In this document: one piece after another, positions 45,548 through 56,336 of the stretch
Numbering within the stretch: the stretch's first letter is position 1
Layout of the letters: each line of letters opens with the position of its first letter
Assembly: GCF_022965805.1 (NCBI RefSeq)
Contig: NC_133104.1
Location: 26,346,069-26,410,068, forward strand
Direction: 5' to 3'
Source of the DNA: Primulina eburnea
Taxonomy: Eukaryota > Streptophyta > Magnoliopsida > Lamiales > Gesneriaceae
Length of the DNA stretch: 64,000 bases
The notes under the pieces: model-generated
Database searches by the model: none
What the model saw: only the letters and a program-made list of their open reading frames with translations
Told to the model about the DNA's origin: nothing
Translations under genes and position numbers: made by a program

Positions 45548-46198
45548 TCATTTTGCCACCAATCGCGCCTTAAAGGTCAATACCTTCCCATCCGCCCCAA
45601 GTTTCCTCTTGTAAATCCATTTACACACTATGGGAACAATTCCCTCAGGTGGATCCACGAGATTCCACACTTGGTTCGAATGTATGGAATTCATCTCAGA
45701 TTCCATAGCCTCAAGCCATTTGGATGAATCGGCATCAGATAACGCTTCCTTGAAGGTCCTTGGATCACATTCAAGGTTAGGCTCATAATGGCCCTCTTCA
45801 AGAAGCAGACCATACCTCATAGGTGGTCTCGAGACTCTCTCGGATCTTCTAGGAGCTTGTATCTCCTCTCTTGGCTCTTTGGGTGTGGGTTCTACAATTG
45901 TGGGTGTCTCTCGAACCTCTTCAAGTTCTATCATCTCGCCTTTTCTATCCAATAGAAATTCCTTTTTCAAAAAGGTTGCATTCCTAGAAACAAACACCTT
46001 TGTTTCTTGGGCATGATAGAAATGATATCCAACTGAATTCCTTGGACATCCCACAAAGTAACATAAAATGGATCGACAATCCAATTTATCTCCCACTACC
46101 TGCTTCACATAAGCAGGGCACCCCCATATTCTAAGACAAGAATATTTGGGAGGCTTACCCATCCATATCTCATATGGTGTCTGCCTTTGAATGGACAT
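45548..46198 (-). pseudogene. Copia-C pol: integrase C-terminal part and RT start
   Basis: 216 codons: TPYEIWMGKPPKYSCLRIWGCPAYVKQ (the segment after the integrase core), FVSRNATFLKKEFLLDRKGEM, RRSERVSRPPMRYG, and RT start [39 protein letters not shown]. It ends at a TGA in the AKGYTQ region, where a glycine codon is expected. The first residues are directly beyond the integrase deletion. Confidence 0.88.
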
Positions 46199-46473
46199 TA
46201 AATGGAATATCTTTCAATTTTAAGTTATAGAGATCGTTTTCAAGTTCACCAGTACCAATCAAACATTCATTCATGTAAATGTTGCAAACACCTTTGCAAA
46301 ATAAACAAGAATATCCATTTTTATCAGCATAGAAATGGAAACAATGTTTTTCACAAAATTAGGTACAAACAAAACATCTCATAAAATTAACTTAAAACTA
46401 TTGTTCAACAATAAGTAAACATCTTCAACAGCCTTAGCAGCAACTCTTGCCCCATTGCCCATCCTTAAGAAGG
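46199..46473 (-). pseudogene. Copia-C pol: protease C-terminal remnant
   Basis: Homologous to Copia-A 4566-4835 (protease end to YNLKLKDIPLN) with indels; no long frame. Directly left of it the sequence jumps to the integrase C-terminal part through TGGACATT (46192-46199). The zinc module and DDE core are absent. Confidence 0.8.
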
Positions 46474-46722
46474 TCACACCTTTCCTAAGCTTTCTACTTC
46501 TTCCCATCGCCTGTAATCATTACAGAGATGTGAGCCACATCCGGTATCCAATACCCAAGAAGTAAAGTTAATTGAAATGTTTACTTCGATATAGAACATA
46601 CCGTTTCCAGAACTCTTCTGGGCTAGATATTCCTTGCAATTTCGCCTCCAATGTCCAGGCTTCTTGCAGTGATGACAAACATCACTAGTCTTTGTCAGCC
46701 TTAACTGGTGTGGCTGCCACAA
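46474..46722 (-). pseudogene. Copia-C: zinc knuckle and protease start
   Basis: 82 codons with CHHCKKPGHWRRNCKEYLAQK (nucleocapsid CCHC) and SWVLDTGCGSHLCNDY (protease active site). It overlaps the gag frame (ending 46685) by 38 bp in another frame, so one indel separates them. A second indel after CNDY spoils the rest of protease. Copia-A has this as one continuous frame. Confidence 0.87.
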
Positions 46723-47458
46723 CGGGATTCGGAGATTGCCTCAACAAGGGCACGTTCTTCTTTGGACGTTGGAAATAACGCTTCTTTCCCTTCCCATGTG
46801 GATCAATCTTCGTACCAGATGAAGAACCCACATAAAGCACCAACTTCTCTTTCTTGATGGTTGATTCAAACGTAACAAGCATATTCACCAACTCCTCAAG
46901 GGTCGGCACCATCTTGTTCATGTTGAAGTTCACCACAAAAGGATCAAATAAGCTAGGCAATGATAACAGCAACACGTCGGTGGTCAACTCCGAAGGCAAG
47001 ATCAGATCCATGCCAACGAGCTTGTCCACGAGCCCAATCAACTTCAGGCCATGCTCATGGACCGAGGCCCCATCTCGCATGCGCATAGTGATCAGCTCCT
47101 TGACGGAGGCATGCCTAAGAGGCCGAGTCTGCTCACCAAAGAGCTCCTTGAGATGAAAATGAATGTCAGCAGCACTCTTAGCATCCTCAAAACGCCTCTG
47201 TAGCTCATCATTCATAGAAGTCAACATATAACACCTGGCTATCAAGACATGGTCACACCATTCCTTGTAAGCCTGCAATTCCTCAGGAGTGCAGTCAGTT
47301 GGAGCCTCAACAGGGGGCGACTCAGTCAGTGTATATGCTACCCTTTCCGAATTCAAGACGATTTTCAGGTTTCTTAGCCAAGTGAGGTATTTAGTTCCAG
47401 TTAATATGTGTTTGTCGAGTATTGCAGATATCGGATTGCGAATCAAAGACATTGTCAA
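46685..47458 (-). pseudogene. Copia-C gag
   Basis: 257 codons from MTMSLIRNPISAILDKHILTG, with the copia gag domain (TWLRNLKIVLNSERVAYTL, HEHGLKLIGLVDKLVGMDLILPSELTTDVLLLSLP, PTLEELVNMLVTFESTIKKEK) and a basic linker. It ends early at VKADKD just before the zinc knuckle, through a 1-nt shift. A duplicated copy of its first 60 codons and upstream leader sits at 47828-48387. Confidence 0.9.
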
Positions 47459-48387
47459 TTTGTACTGAAAAGTAAAAACAGATAAATGTTGATGACTATT
47501 TTAAAATATTTAGTAAGATATGAAGTTTGGACTTTTACTTCATAAATATTTGCTCCCACTGTTTTGACATCTTTCACTACCCTCTAGTGAAAATGGGAAA
47601 CTCCTTTCCTCAGTAGGTACGTAAGGTCCAATTAGCGAATTATGATCCCGAATAATATCAGCCAATCACAATTCCTAAAAGATAGTTTCCAATTGCATCA
47701 CAATGCAACCCTCTACGTAAACCTTTGTCTCACGTTTGATTAGGACACAATAATATGACGTCGTTCATCTTCACGTGTCAAGCCTAACCCATCGATATTG
47801 AACCTTAATGGACGGTCGCCATGCTTCTAAGCCTGCAATTCCTCAGGAGTGCAGTCAGTTGGAGCCTCAACAGGGGGCGACTCAGTCAGTGTATATGCTA
47901 CCCTTTCCGAATTCAAGACGATTTTCAGGTTTCTTAGCCAAGTGAGGTATTTAGTTCCAGTTAATATGTGTTTGTCGAGTATTGCAGATATCGGATTGCG
48001 AATCAAAGACATTGTCAATTTGTACTGAAAAGTAAAAACAGATAAATGTTGATGACTATTTTAAAATATTTAGTAAGATATGAAGTTTGGACTTTTACTT
48101 CATAAATATTTGCTCCCACTGTTTTGACATCTTTCACTACCCTCTAGTGAAAACGGGAAACTCCTTTCCTCAGTAGGTACGTAAGGTCCAATTAGCGAAT
48201 TATGATCCCGAATAATATCAGCCAATCACAATTCCTAAAAGATAGTTTCCAATTGCATCACAATGCAACCCTCTACGTAAACCTTTGTCTCACGTTTGAT
48301 TAGGACCCAATAATATGACGTCGTTCATCTTCACGTGTCAAGCCTAACCCATCGATATTGAACCTTAATGGACGGTCGCCATGAGTT
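47268..48387. repeat. 560-bp tandem duplication across the Copia-C gag start
   Basis: 47268-47827 and 47828-48387 are near-identical (two differences seen: A/C at 47746/48306 and T/C at 47590/48150, approximate positions). The unit contains the gag start, about 63 codons, and the upstream leader. The second copy gives a minus-strand open frame 48018-47827 that a transcript would meet before the real gag start. Confidence 0.9.
47827..48018 (-). pseudogene. Duplicated gag N-terminus of Copia-C
   Basis: 63 codons identical to the start of Copia-C gag (MTMSLIRNPISA to PEELQA), ending in a TAG created at the duplication join. It lies upstream of the full gag in transcript direction and would act as an upstream ORF. 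Not an independent gene. Confidence 0.85.
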
Positions 48388-48980
48388 CCCTCAATAATAT
48401 GAGCCGAAATCATGGGAGTTCCACGTAGTTTACATCACCATGTCATTGGATGTCACAGCTTTCGGGCACACAAAGCTCCCCCAATAATATGAGCCGAGCC
48501 CCGAGTACGGGTAGCGTTCATCATGCACCCATTGTCGATGGAAGACAAGTAAATTATAAACAAATTTATAATACCCCTTTTCGGGCTTGATATTAATTTT
48601 GAATCTTATTCAAAATGAGGGTTTTTAATTTTGAAAGGCCTCATCATTAATTTTATTTTAAAAGCTCGCCATGTTTGATCGTATGTTTGCCGGATTCATG
48701 CAACTTTGTTATTATCATAATAATAACGCACAAACTCGTTATTTATAACATATCATGCATATATTATAAACAGTAAACAAACAAGGATGATCAATCGGCC
48801 CAATACTAATGGCCCGTGTGAGCTAAACACGGGCCTAGGTCCAATCCTAGGGTAATGCAAGGGATGCAAATGCAACTATTACATTAGCTTCAAATATTTA
48901 CATGTATTCGATCTTCATAATCATCATGGCCACCATCTTCCAATCTTGATAATCCACTATACTAATAATTACAAATAAAT
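48388..48980 (-). other. Copia-C leader, part 1
   Basis: Non-coding. It is homologous to Copia-A leader 6170-6740, with two further AATAATATGAGCC motifs (48393 and 48483). It ends at the TAAAT target of Cassandra-2. Confidence 0.75.
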
Positions 48981-49845
48981 TGTGAGGCCCGGGGCCGAAG
49001 AGGGCGGGGGGTGATCGCCGGTGCCATCAGTTGCACGGACAATGAGCGGCTCCTGGCAGGCTTCTAGGTGGAGGGAACATGAATGAACCGATCCCATACC
49101 GGAATGAGAGAGATTCCGAGACTGTTCAATGTAATGTACTGTACAGTTGAAGAGTGCTTAAAAGATTTGATTGGTACTACTCATATCACGAAGGTGCATC
49201 TTCTTTTCGGTAACTCATCACATAAGAACTCCAAAGTTAAGCGTGCTTGACTTGGGGCAATTTTGGGATGGGTGACCTCCTGGGAAGTTTCCTAGGGTGC
49301 GTGTGAGTGAGGACATAAGCACGCTGGAAAGACTCGTCTTGGTACAGTGAGGACAGTCGTCAAATCTGGGGCGTTACAGTTGGTATCAGAGCCGATCTAT
49401 CTTAGTACGGTGTCGTTCGGGGACGAACCAAGCGGAAGCTGGTGGGCATGTGAGGCCCGGGGCCGAAGAGGGCGGGGGTGATCGTCTGTGCCATCAGTTG
49501 CACGGACAATGAGCGGCTCCTGGCAGGCTTCTAGGTGGAGAGAACATGAATGAACCGATCCCATACCGGAATGAGAGGGATTCCGAGACTGTTCAATGTA
49601 ATGGACTGTACAGTTGAAGAGTGCTTAAAAGATTTGATTGGTACTACTCATATCACGAAGGTGCATCTTCTTTTCGGTAACTCATCACATAAGAACGCCA
49701 AAGTTAAGTGTGCTTGACTTGGGGCAATTTTGGGATGGGTGACCTCCTGGGAAGTTTCGTAGGGTGCGTGTGAGTAAGGACATAAGCACGCTAGAAAGAC
49801 TCGTTTTGGTACAGTGAGGACAGTCGTCAAATCTGGGGCGTTACA
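48981..49845 (+). mobile_element. Cassandra-2: complete TRIM with 5S-like LTRs
   Basis: LTRs 48981-49378 (398 bp) and 49449-49845 (397 bp), both TGTGAGGCCCGG to GGGGCGTTACA, around a 70-bp interior with PBS (49381-49392) and a GAAGCTGGTGGGCA PPT. TSD TAAAT at 48976-48980 and 49846-49850. It is inserted in the Copia-C leader; the empty site can be read in Copia-A near 6750. No coding capacity. The LTRs differ at only a few sites. Confidence 0.93.
49228..49292 (+). promoter_or_regulatory. 5S-rRNA-derived domain in Cassandra-2 LTR
   Basis: AGTTAAGCGTGCTTG and GATGGGTGACCTCCTGGGAA match 5S rRNA internal-promoter regions. The second LTR has the same block near 49697-49761 with GCGTGCTTG changed to GTGTGCTTG. 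Confidence 0.85.
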
Positions 49846-49850
49846 TAAAT

Positions 49851-50627
49851 ATCCATGGCAAATAGGGATACATCTCATGGGGATGGGAACGGGCCATAAA
49901 CCAAGCCCACTTTATAAATTGATAATTATTACAATCATTCAACACAAAATATCCTAGCATACACCTAGCAAATTGGGCTTGAGCTTTTGAACATCCTTCA
50001 TGCATAATATCACATATCATACACCATCAATTAATTATCACAATAATTAATTGATCCAATCACTAACCGCCACGATTATAAACTAAATTAACAAAGTATA
50101 CAAACACCTTTGTCTACTTTCCAATTAATTTATTTATAACCGAATTTCTTATAAATCATAATTTACTATAAATAATTAAAGTCCAACTTCAATTATTTAT
50201 TTTATGAGAAAAATTTGCAACTTTTGTAATTTTAAACTTAAGGGCCCAAAAACTTATTTTTCACCAAAAACATTTTGGCCCATTTAAAATTCACAAATAT
50301 GTTAGTCATCTAATGGCCCAACAAATCAAGGCCCATGACACTTTGATAATCCAAAACACTTTTGGAAACTCTAGTCGTAATCGCCGTCGCCGGAGCTCCG
50401 TCGCCGGATTCCGGCCAACTTGGCAAAAAAATTTTTTTGTTTTAATAAAATGTAGGGGCTGTTCGGGCAGCCCCTTGGGCTGCCCTAGCTGCCCGTTTCG
50501 GGCAGCCCCTCAGGCAGCAAAATTCCCCCGAAACCGGCCTTGATTCGATGAAAAATTTTGTTCTCATGCGGTTAGAAATCGATCTCAACATAATATCTTG
50601 TAATTGCTACACTAAATCATAACCATA
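49851..50627 (-). other. Copia-C leader, part 2, with GC-rich hairpins
   Basis: Non-coding. It continues homology to the Copia-A leader. A GC-rich block at about 50390-50525 contains CTGCCCG-TTT-CGGGCAG at 50489-50505 and a neighbouring GGGCAGCC/GGCTGCCC pair. The frame 50313-50543 is a composition by-product. Confidence 0.75.
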
Positions 50628-50639
50628 GCTCGGATACCA
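50628..50639 (-). other. Copia-C primer binding site (one mismatch)
   Basis: Minus strand TGGTATCCGAGC, differing at one base from TGGTATCAGAGC, two bases from the LTR start at 50642. Confidence 0.8.
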
Positions 50640-50641
50640 CT

Positions 50642-52773
50642 TGAAAGGGGATCGGTTACGGTGACCGGAAGCGCAACGGAAGTTTAAAAATCAAATTTTT
50701 CATCAAAATTTTCGGCCACCCCTTATAATGTGTAGCAAATACAATAAAACACAAAAATGACATTCATAGTGTGTTTAGAATTTTACCTATCAATTACAAG
50801 GATTGATGTATGGCTCCAACTAAGGTGTAAACACCTTAGCTCTTCAATGGTAGAAACTATCTTCAAGCTTCCTTTGAGCACTCCTTGCTCAACTATTAAG
50901 CCCACCACCAACTAGTTAGATCCCCTCTTAATTTGCACTAGAAAACTAAGAGGATTTTTCAATGAGAAGTGCAAGATTTCCTCAACCAAAAATTGAAGAA
51001 AAATGGAGAGAAAATTGTGTGTAAGTTTCGGCCCTTGCATTTCAAAAATAGGAGAGGAAGACTTGTAATGGTCTTTCAAAAAGCAAAAAGTAAAAGTAGC
51101 ATGCCAAGCCTTGATTTTTGAAAAAGTTGTCTCCAACTCTTCACCTCCCATGCATGCAATATTATATGGTGTTTTTAACATTTAACCATAGACTAAATTT
51201 GATTATCTCAAACATATTTGAGACTAATTAAACATTACTTGAATTTACTCAAGTCCCACTAGTTAAATAATTTATTTAAATTGAGCTCTACAAGACTCAA
51301 TATGATTTAATTAATTCAACTCTAGAATTAATTTAATTATTTGGACTCTACTAGGTCCACTAGTGTTTAATTAATTCAACACTTGAATTAATTTAATTTA
51401 GTCCATAATAATGTTTATGAAAATCACAATTTTCAAATACATTATTTATTTGGCCAACTTTTAATTTAGGAACACATTCATAAATTAAAAATTACATTTC
51501 TCTCATAGAAGTCATACTTCTATTTTTTCTTACGCTTATAAACTCATTTATAAGCCGTTCAACACATTGAACTAATTTCTCCTTTATAGAAGTCATACTT
51601 CTAATTTTCCTTACGCTTATAAACTCCTTTATAAGCCGTTCAATACATTGAACTATTTTTACTTCTCAACGGGATCTAGAAAGCTAGTACTTGTGTGGCT
51701 CTCAATGGTTCATTGATACAACTAGCCGTGGGTTCACATCTCCATGTGATTCGGACTAAACATGTCCTTATATGAGCATACCCCAATTGCTCCATTCTTA
51801 TTTATCAACTCCTTGATAATAAGAACGTCAGAACTCAAGTCTGATAGTACCCAACCAATCATGTTAAACGCCTAGCAGAATCGCTTACATGATTCCCTAG
51901 GTATCAAATGATAGTGCCTGCAAGAACCATTCAATTATGGTTAGCGTATAGTACGGTCCCTTCAACTCATATATCCCGATCGATTCGACAACCATTGGTT
52001 TATCGAGAGTTGTCAATGAATCGATACTATGTGTCATGTCGTAGTTGCATCAATGGTGTAATCTATGAAATCCCTTTCATAATTACCACCATACTATGAT
52101 CAGAGATTTCAAACTACATATACATGAAAACACATAGGATATTCATACCCGTAGGTAAGCGGTGAATCCTCGACTACAATGCATCGACTCCTATATGTTT
52201 CGACATAACACCCAACCTTGCCACCTGATGACCCCATGAGAGTCGGTAAACAAGTCAAAGTGAAACGCTAGCACACAGAGTCTCAATGTTGTCCCGGGTC
52301 ATAAGGACTAATGGTGTACAACCATAAACTAGGACGTTTCCACTCGATAAGTGACAACCACTTGGAAAGTCCTTTATGGAGGGTTGTTCAGTGCACTCTA
52401 CCAGGAGCACCTATCTGCATGCTCGGACATCACAATGTCCCCTACCAATGAAACATGGTACTCACATCGCAGTTACTAGTCTCAAACTCTAGTGGCCTAT
52501 ATCCTTCTTAGCGGCTGCTGAATCGATTAGGAACTGTTTAGAATATACAATATTCCAAATATGAGTTTCATGATAATCATCATATGAGCATCTCATATTC
52601 TTTCTACTATTTGTATATTCAAGGGCTTTATCTATGCAACTAGCATGCGTATACAGATAAAGATTTGCCAAAACAATAATTTCAAATATTATTAAAAAAA
52701 AAGATTGCTTATAAATAGAGTTTCATTGTGAACACTCGGCCAACACTTGGCTCGACGGGCACCTACTCTAACA
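50642..52773 (-). repeat. Copia-C 5' LTR
   Basis: 2,132 bp, same boundaries as 42043-44174. Substitutions are scattered but the net length is equal. The hairpin is at 52626-52662. TSD CATTC follows at 52774. Confidence 0.93.
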
Positions 52774-52778
52774 CATTC

Positions 52779-53467
52779 AACATAGGCTGGAAAATGATAA
52801 CAATAGCATACGTTGCCCGTTCTTCGATTCGGTTTCGATTATATGCTTATCATAATCTCAAGAACACATAATATTAATCAAAGTATGATTTCTTCAACAC
52901 ACAATTTTCGAACCATGCAGGAAAGTTATAAAACTTATATCCCTTTGAAGCTCTTGACGAGAGAAGCAAGTAACTATGCTCGGATCAAAAATTGGATGGC
53001 CGGATCTCGCACAATCAAAATTTTAAGATTCAAAAAAGAAGCTTGAGAATTTTTCATGGAGGTCTCGGTTTTCTTAATGATAACTTCCTAAGGTGGATGG
53101 AGAAGCTTATCATTTAAATGCATGGCAAGAAATGTGTCTCCCTCTAAATTCACGTCCAGCACTTATCGCGCATATGCACGCCCGGTGCTCGCGCATATGC
53201 CCGAGACTCTCTGTCTCGGCACTTTGAAATTCATCAGCTCACGCATATGCGTGCCTAGTCTCACGCATATGCGCGAGGTCTTCTGCCTCGGCGTTTGGCT
53301 ACTCGCGCATATGCGCGCATTGTCTCCGCGCATGTGCACGAGATTTTCTGGCCTCCACACGAATCCCATGCTTTCCCACGTCTTCCTCGAAGCTTGGACT
53401 TCCATGATCACATCAATTCGTCAATTAAATAATCTCGTATTATAATGATAAAATCTCGGGCCTTACA
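52779..53467 (-). repeat. Gypsy-C 5' LTR, second part
   Basis: Resumes the LTR (matches 34263-34951) after Copia-C and contains the second CGCATATGCG array (53160-53345). It ends CGGGCCTTACA at 53467, followed by TSD CACAA. Confidence 0.92.
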
Positions 53468-53472
53468 CACAA

Positions 53473-56321
53473 GGTGGAAAGAAACTTTCTACCCCTTACA
53501 AGGAAAAATAAACCCAATAAGAGGCAAACTCAGACGTACACTTAAAGGGCCTACAAAGCCCGATAAGTCAGAACATAATTGTTTCGATGCAAAAAGTCCG
53601 GACATAAGAAGTTATCTGCACCAGAAATGTTCTTGTAATGATAAGTGAATGTCCAAGTAAACTTGATTTCAACAACAGACAAAAGAAAGTTAGATGATTT
53701 AGACCCCACAAAAATATGGCACGCTGGACTATGTCACATTTCCAAAAGAAGGTTGCACAAACTAGTGGGAGAATGCATTTTTTACTTGTGAAACATAAAT
53801 TTTCTATCTACTTGTGAGTCATGTCTAAAAGAAAAAATGACCAAGACTCCCTTTACGGGAAACGTGGAACGTACACATGGACGACTGGATTTGATCCACA
53901 CAGACGTTTGTGGTCCGCTAAGTGTTAGCACAAAATATGAGCAATCGTACTTCATTACCTATAATGATGATTATTCGAGTTATGAGTGTGTCTATTTGAT
54001 GAGACACAAATCTGAAGCTTTTGAAAAATTCAATGAATTCAGATCAGAAGTAAAAAACAATTAGAAAGAAGTATTAAGATACTTCGATCTGATCAATGTG
54101 AAGAATATTTGAGTACTAAATTCTTGGATCTAAAAGAGAATAGGATTATCTCACAGTGAACTCCACCAGCAACACCAAAATTGTATGGTATTTTTGGGCA
54201 TCGTAATCGAATTTTGATGGACATGGTTCGATCTATGATGAGATTCACTAAATTGACCACATTGTTTTGGGGCTTTGCGCTTCAAACTGCGGCAATTTGT
54301 TGAATAATGTTCATACAAAAGCAGTGGATAAAACATAATATGAGAAATGGATGGGAAAAACTCCCAAATATTCTTACATAAAAACATGGGGATGACTTGC
54401 TTACGTAAAGAAGACAGTAGGATATAAATTAAATAGTCGATCCATTTTGTGCTACTTTTTAGGATATCCAAAAGAATTCTGTTGGATATTTTTTCTATAA
54501 TTCCAATGAAGCAAAATTGTTTGTTTCAAGAGATGCCACCTTCTTAGAGAAGGGGTTTCTATTAGATAGAAAATGTGTGATGATAGAACTTGAAGAAATT
54601 CAAGATACTCCCTCAACTGTAGAAGTTGAACCTAATCTCCAACAACCAGTAGTTGAAATGCATGCACCTAGAAGGTATGATAGGATTATTAGACCACATG
54701 CTAGATATACGCTTCTTCATGAACAAGACCATGATGAGCATTGTGTTAGATGTGATCCAATGAACATTAAAGAAGCAATATCTGACACTGATTCATCCAA
54801 ATGGCTTGAAGCCATATACTCTGAGATAGACTCTCTGTATTCAAAACAAGTCTGGATATTAATAGATCCACTTGAGGGAATCAATACCATAGGATGAAAA
54901 TGAATCTACAAAAGAAAGCTTGGGGCGGATGGATGATATTGACCTTCAAGGAAGGACTGGTTGCAAAAGGTTATACAAAAAAGCAAGGAATTGACTATGA
55001 GGAAACTTTTTCACAAGTTGCTATGTTTACGTCCATTAGAATGCTACTAGCCATAGCAGCATGGTATGACTATGAGATATGTCAAATGGATGAGCATTGC
55101 TCAATGGAGACATAAAAGAAGAAATTTATATGTCTCAACCTGAGTGAGGGGTACACATCAGTAGGAAGTGAGCATAAGGTATGCAAACTTCAGAGATCAA
55201 TTTATGGTCTCAAGCAGGCGTCCAGAAGTTGGAACCTCATATTTGACAACACTATCAAGGAATTTGGGTTTGCCAAGAATTCTGAGGCACCATGTGTGTA
55301 CAAAAAAGTTAGGGGGACTGCAGTGACATTCCTAGAATTTATGTTGATGATATCCTACTCAATGTGAATGATGTAGGATTACTGCAATCAAATAAAGTAT
55401 GCTTAGAAAGAAAATTATCTATGAAAGACATGGGTGAAGAATACTATATATTGGGAAAACAAATCTATAGAGATTGATCAAAGAGGATGTTTGGGCTCAA
55501 CCAAGAGACTTGTATAGATACCATTCTTAAAAGATTCTCTATGGAAGAGTCCAAGAGATGATACTTACCAATGTGCCATGATGTTACTCTATCTAAAGCA
55601 ATGTGCCCCAAGAATGAAGAGATAGAGATGATGACACATATTTCACATGCATCAGCCATTGATAGTATCATATATGATATGATATCAACACGCCCTGATG
55701 TTGCTTATGATCTCAGTGTTACGAGAAGATATCAGGCGAACCTTGGTCCAATGCATTAGAAGGCTATGAAAGATATTCTTAAGTACCTAAAGAGGACTAG
55801 AACTTGTTCATGGTCAATGGAGGTGGAGAATTAAAATTGGAAGGTTACACTGATTCTAGCTCCCAAATTATTGTAGATGATTTGAAATCGACCTTTGATT
55901 TTGTATTCATACTCAATGGTACAACTGTCTCTCAGAAGAGTTCCAAGCAAAACACCGTTGTGGATTCCACCACTGAAACTGAATATATTGCTACATCTGC
56001 TACAACCAAAGAGGCAGTTTGGATGATGAATTTCGTCTTAAAGTTGGACGTTATTCCTAATGGATTTGTTCTAGTCCCAGTGTACTGCGACAACACTGGT
56101 GCCATTGCACAAGCAAAGGAACTAAGGTATCATTAGCAATCCAAAAATATACTGAGGAAATTCCACATCATCTGGGATATTGTGGGAAGAGGAGATATAT
56201 CAGTCGAAAGAGTCACCTCTAAATATAACGTTGTTGATCCACTTACAAAGCCCTTTCCATGGCCATTGTTCGAAAAGCATAGCGAAGCAATGAAATTAAA
56301 GTTTACGGGTAGTTGGCTCTA
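53473..56321 (+). pseudogene. Copia-D pol remnant: gag end, IN, RT, RNase H
   Basis: Pieces in order: gag linker (GPTKPDKSE at 53548-53574), a shortened zinc-knuckle region, a deletion that removes protease (near 53640), integrase GHIS...MTKTPFTGNVERTHGRLDLIHTDVCGPLSVS (53837-54064), VFVSRDATFLEKGFLLDRK (54517-54897), RT ([25 protein letters not shown], 54894-55115; MISTRPDVAYDLSV, 55571-55759) and RNase H (EGYTDSSSQ, CDNTGAIAQ, 55804-56136). Frameshifts and stops separate all pieces, and the RT catalytic FMLMIS region at 55340 is damaged. Confidence 0.87.
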
Positions 56322-56336
56322 GGGAAAATGGGAGAT
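56322..56336 (+). other. Copia-D polypurine tract
   Basis: GGGAAAATGGGAGAT directly before the LTR start TGTTAAAGTAG at 56337. Confidence 0.83.

Larger units (their letters stand above)
42043..52773 (-). mobile_element. Copia-C: Ty1/copia element without integrase core
   Basis: Both LTRs are 2,132 bp (42043-44174 and 50642-52773), with scattered differences. Minus strand: PBS 50628, leader with Cassandra-2, duplicated gag start, gag 47458, protease remnant, RT, RNase H, PPT 44175. The perfect TSD CATTC shows a genuine insertion. About 660 bp covering the integrase catalytic core are missing at 46192-46199. LTRs (TGAAAGGGG start) differ from Copia-A and -B, while proteins are clearly related. 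Confidence 0.93.
33078..53467 (-). mobile_element. Gypsy-C: Tekay-like Ty3 chromovirus containing nested elements
   Basis: Minus strand: 5' LTR 40852-42042 plus 52779-53467, PBS 40835, gag-pol 40535 down to about 35086, PPT, 3' LTR 33078-34951. TSD is CACAA. It contains the TRIM-A/Cassandra-1 composite in RT and Copia-C in the 5' LTR. It is related to Gypsy-A by protein and LTR start but has diverged LTRs. Pol shows many indels and an integrase deletion. Confidence 0.92.

Noticed and set aside
46685..46722. Programmed ribosomal frameshift between gag and pol in Copia-C (38-bp overlap)
   Set aside because: The break is before the zinc knuckle, Copia-A reads through the same place in one frame, and a second shift follows in protease. 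Ordinary indel damage fits better.
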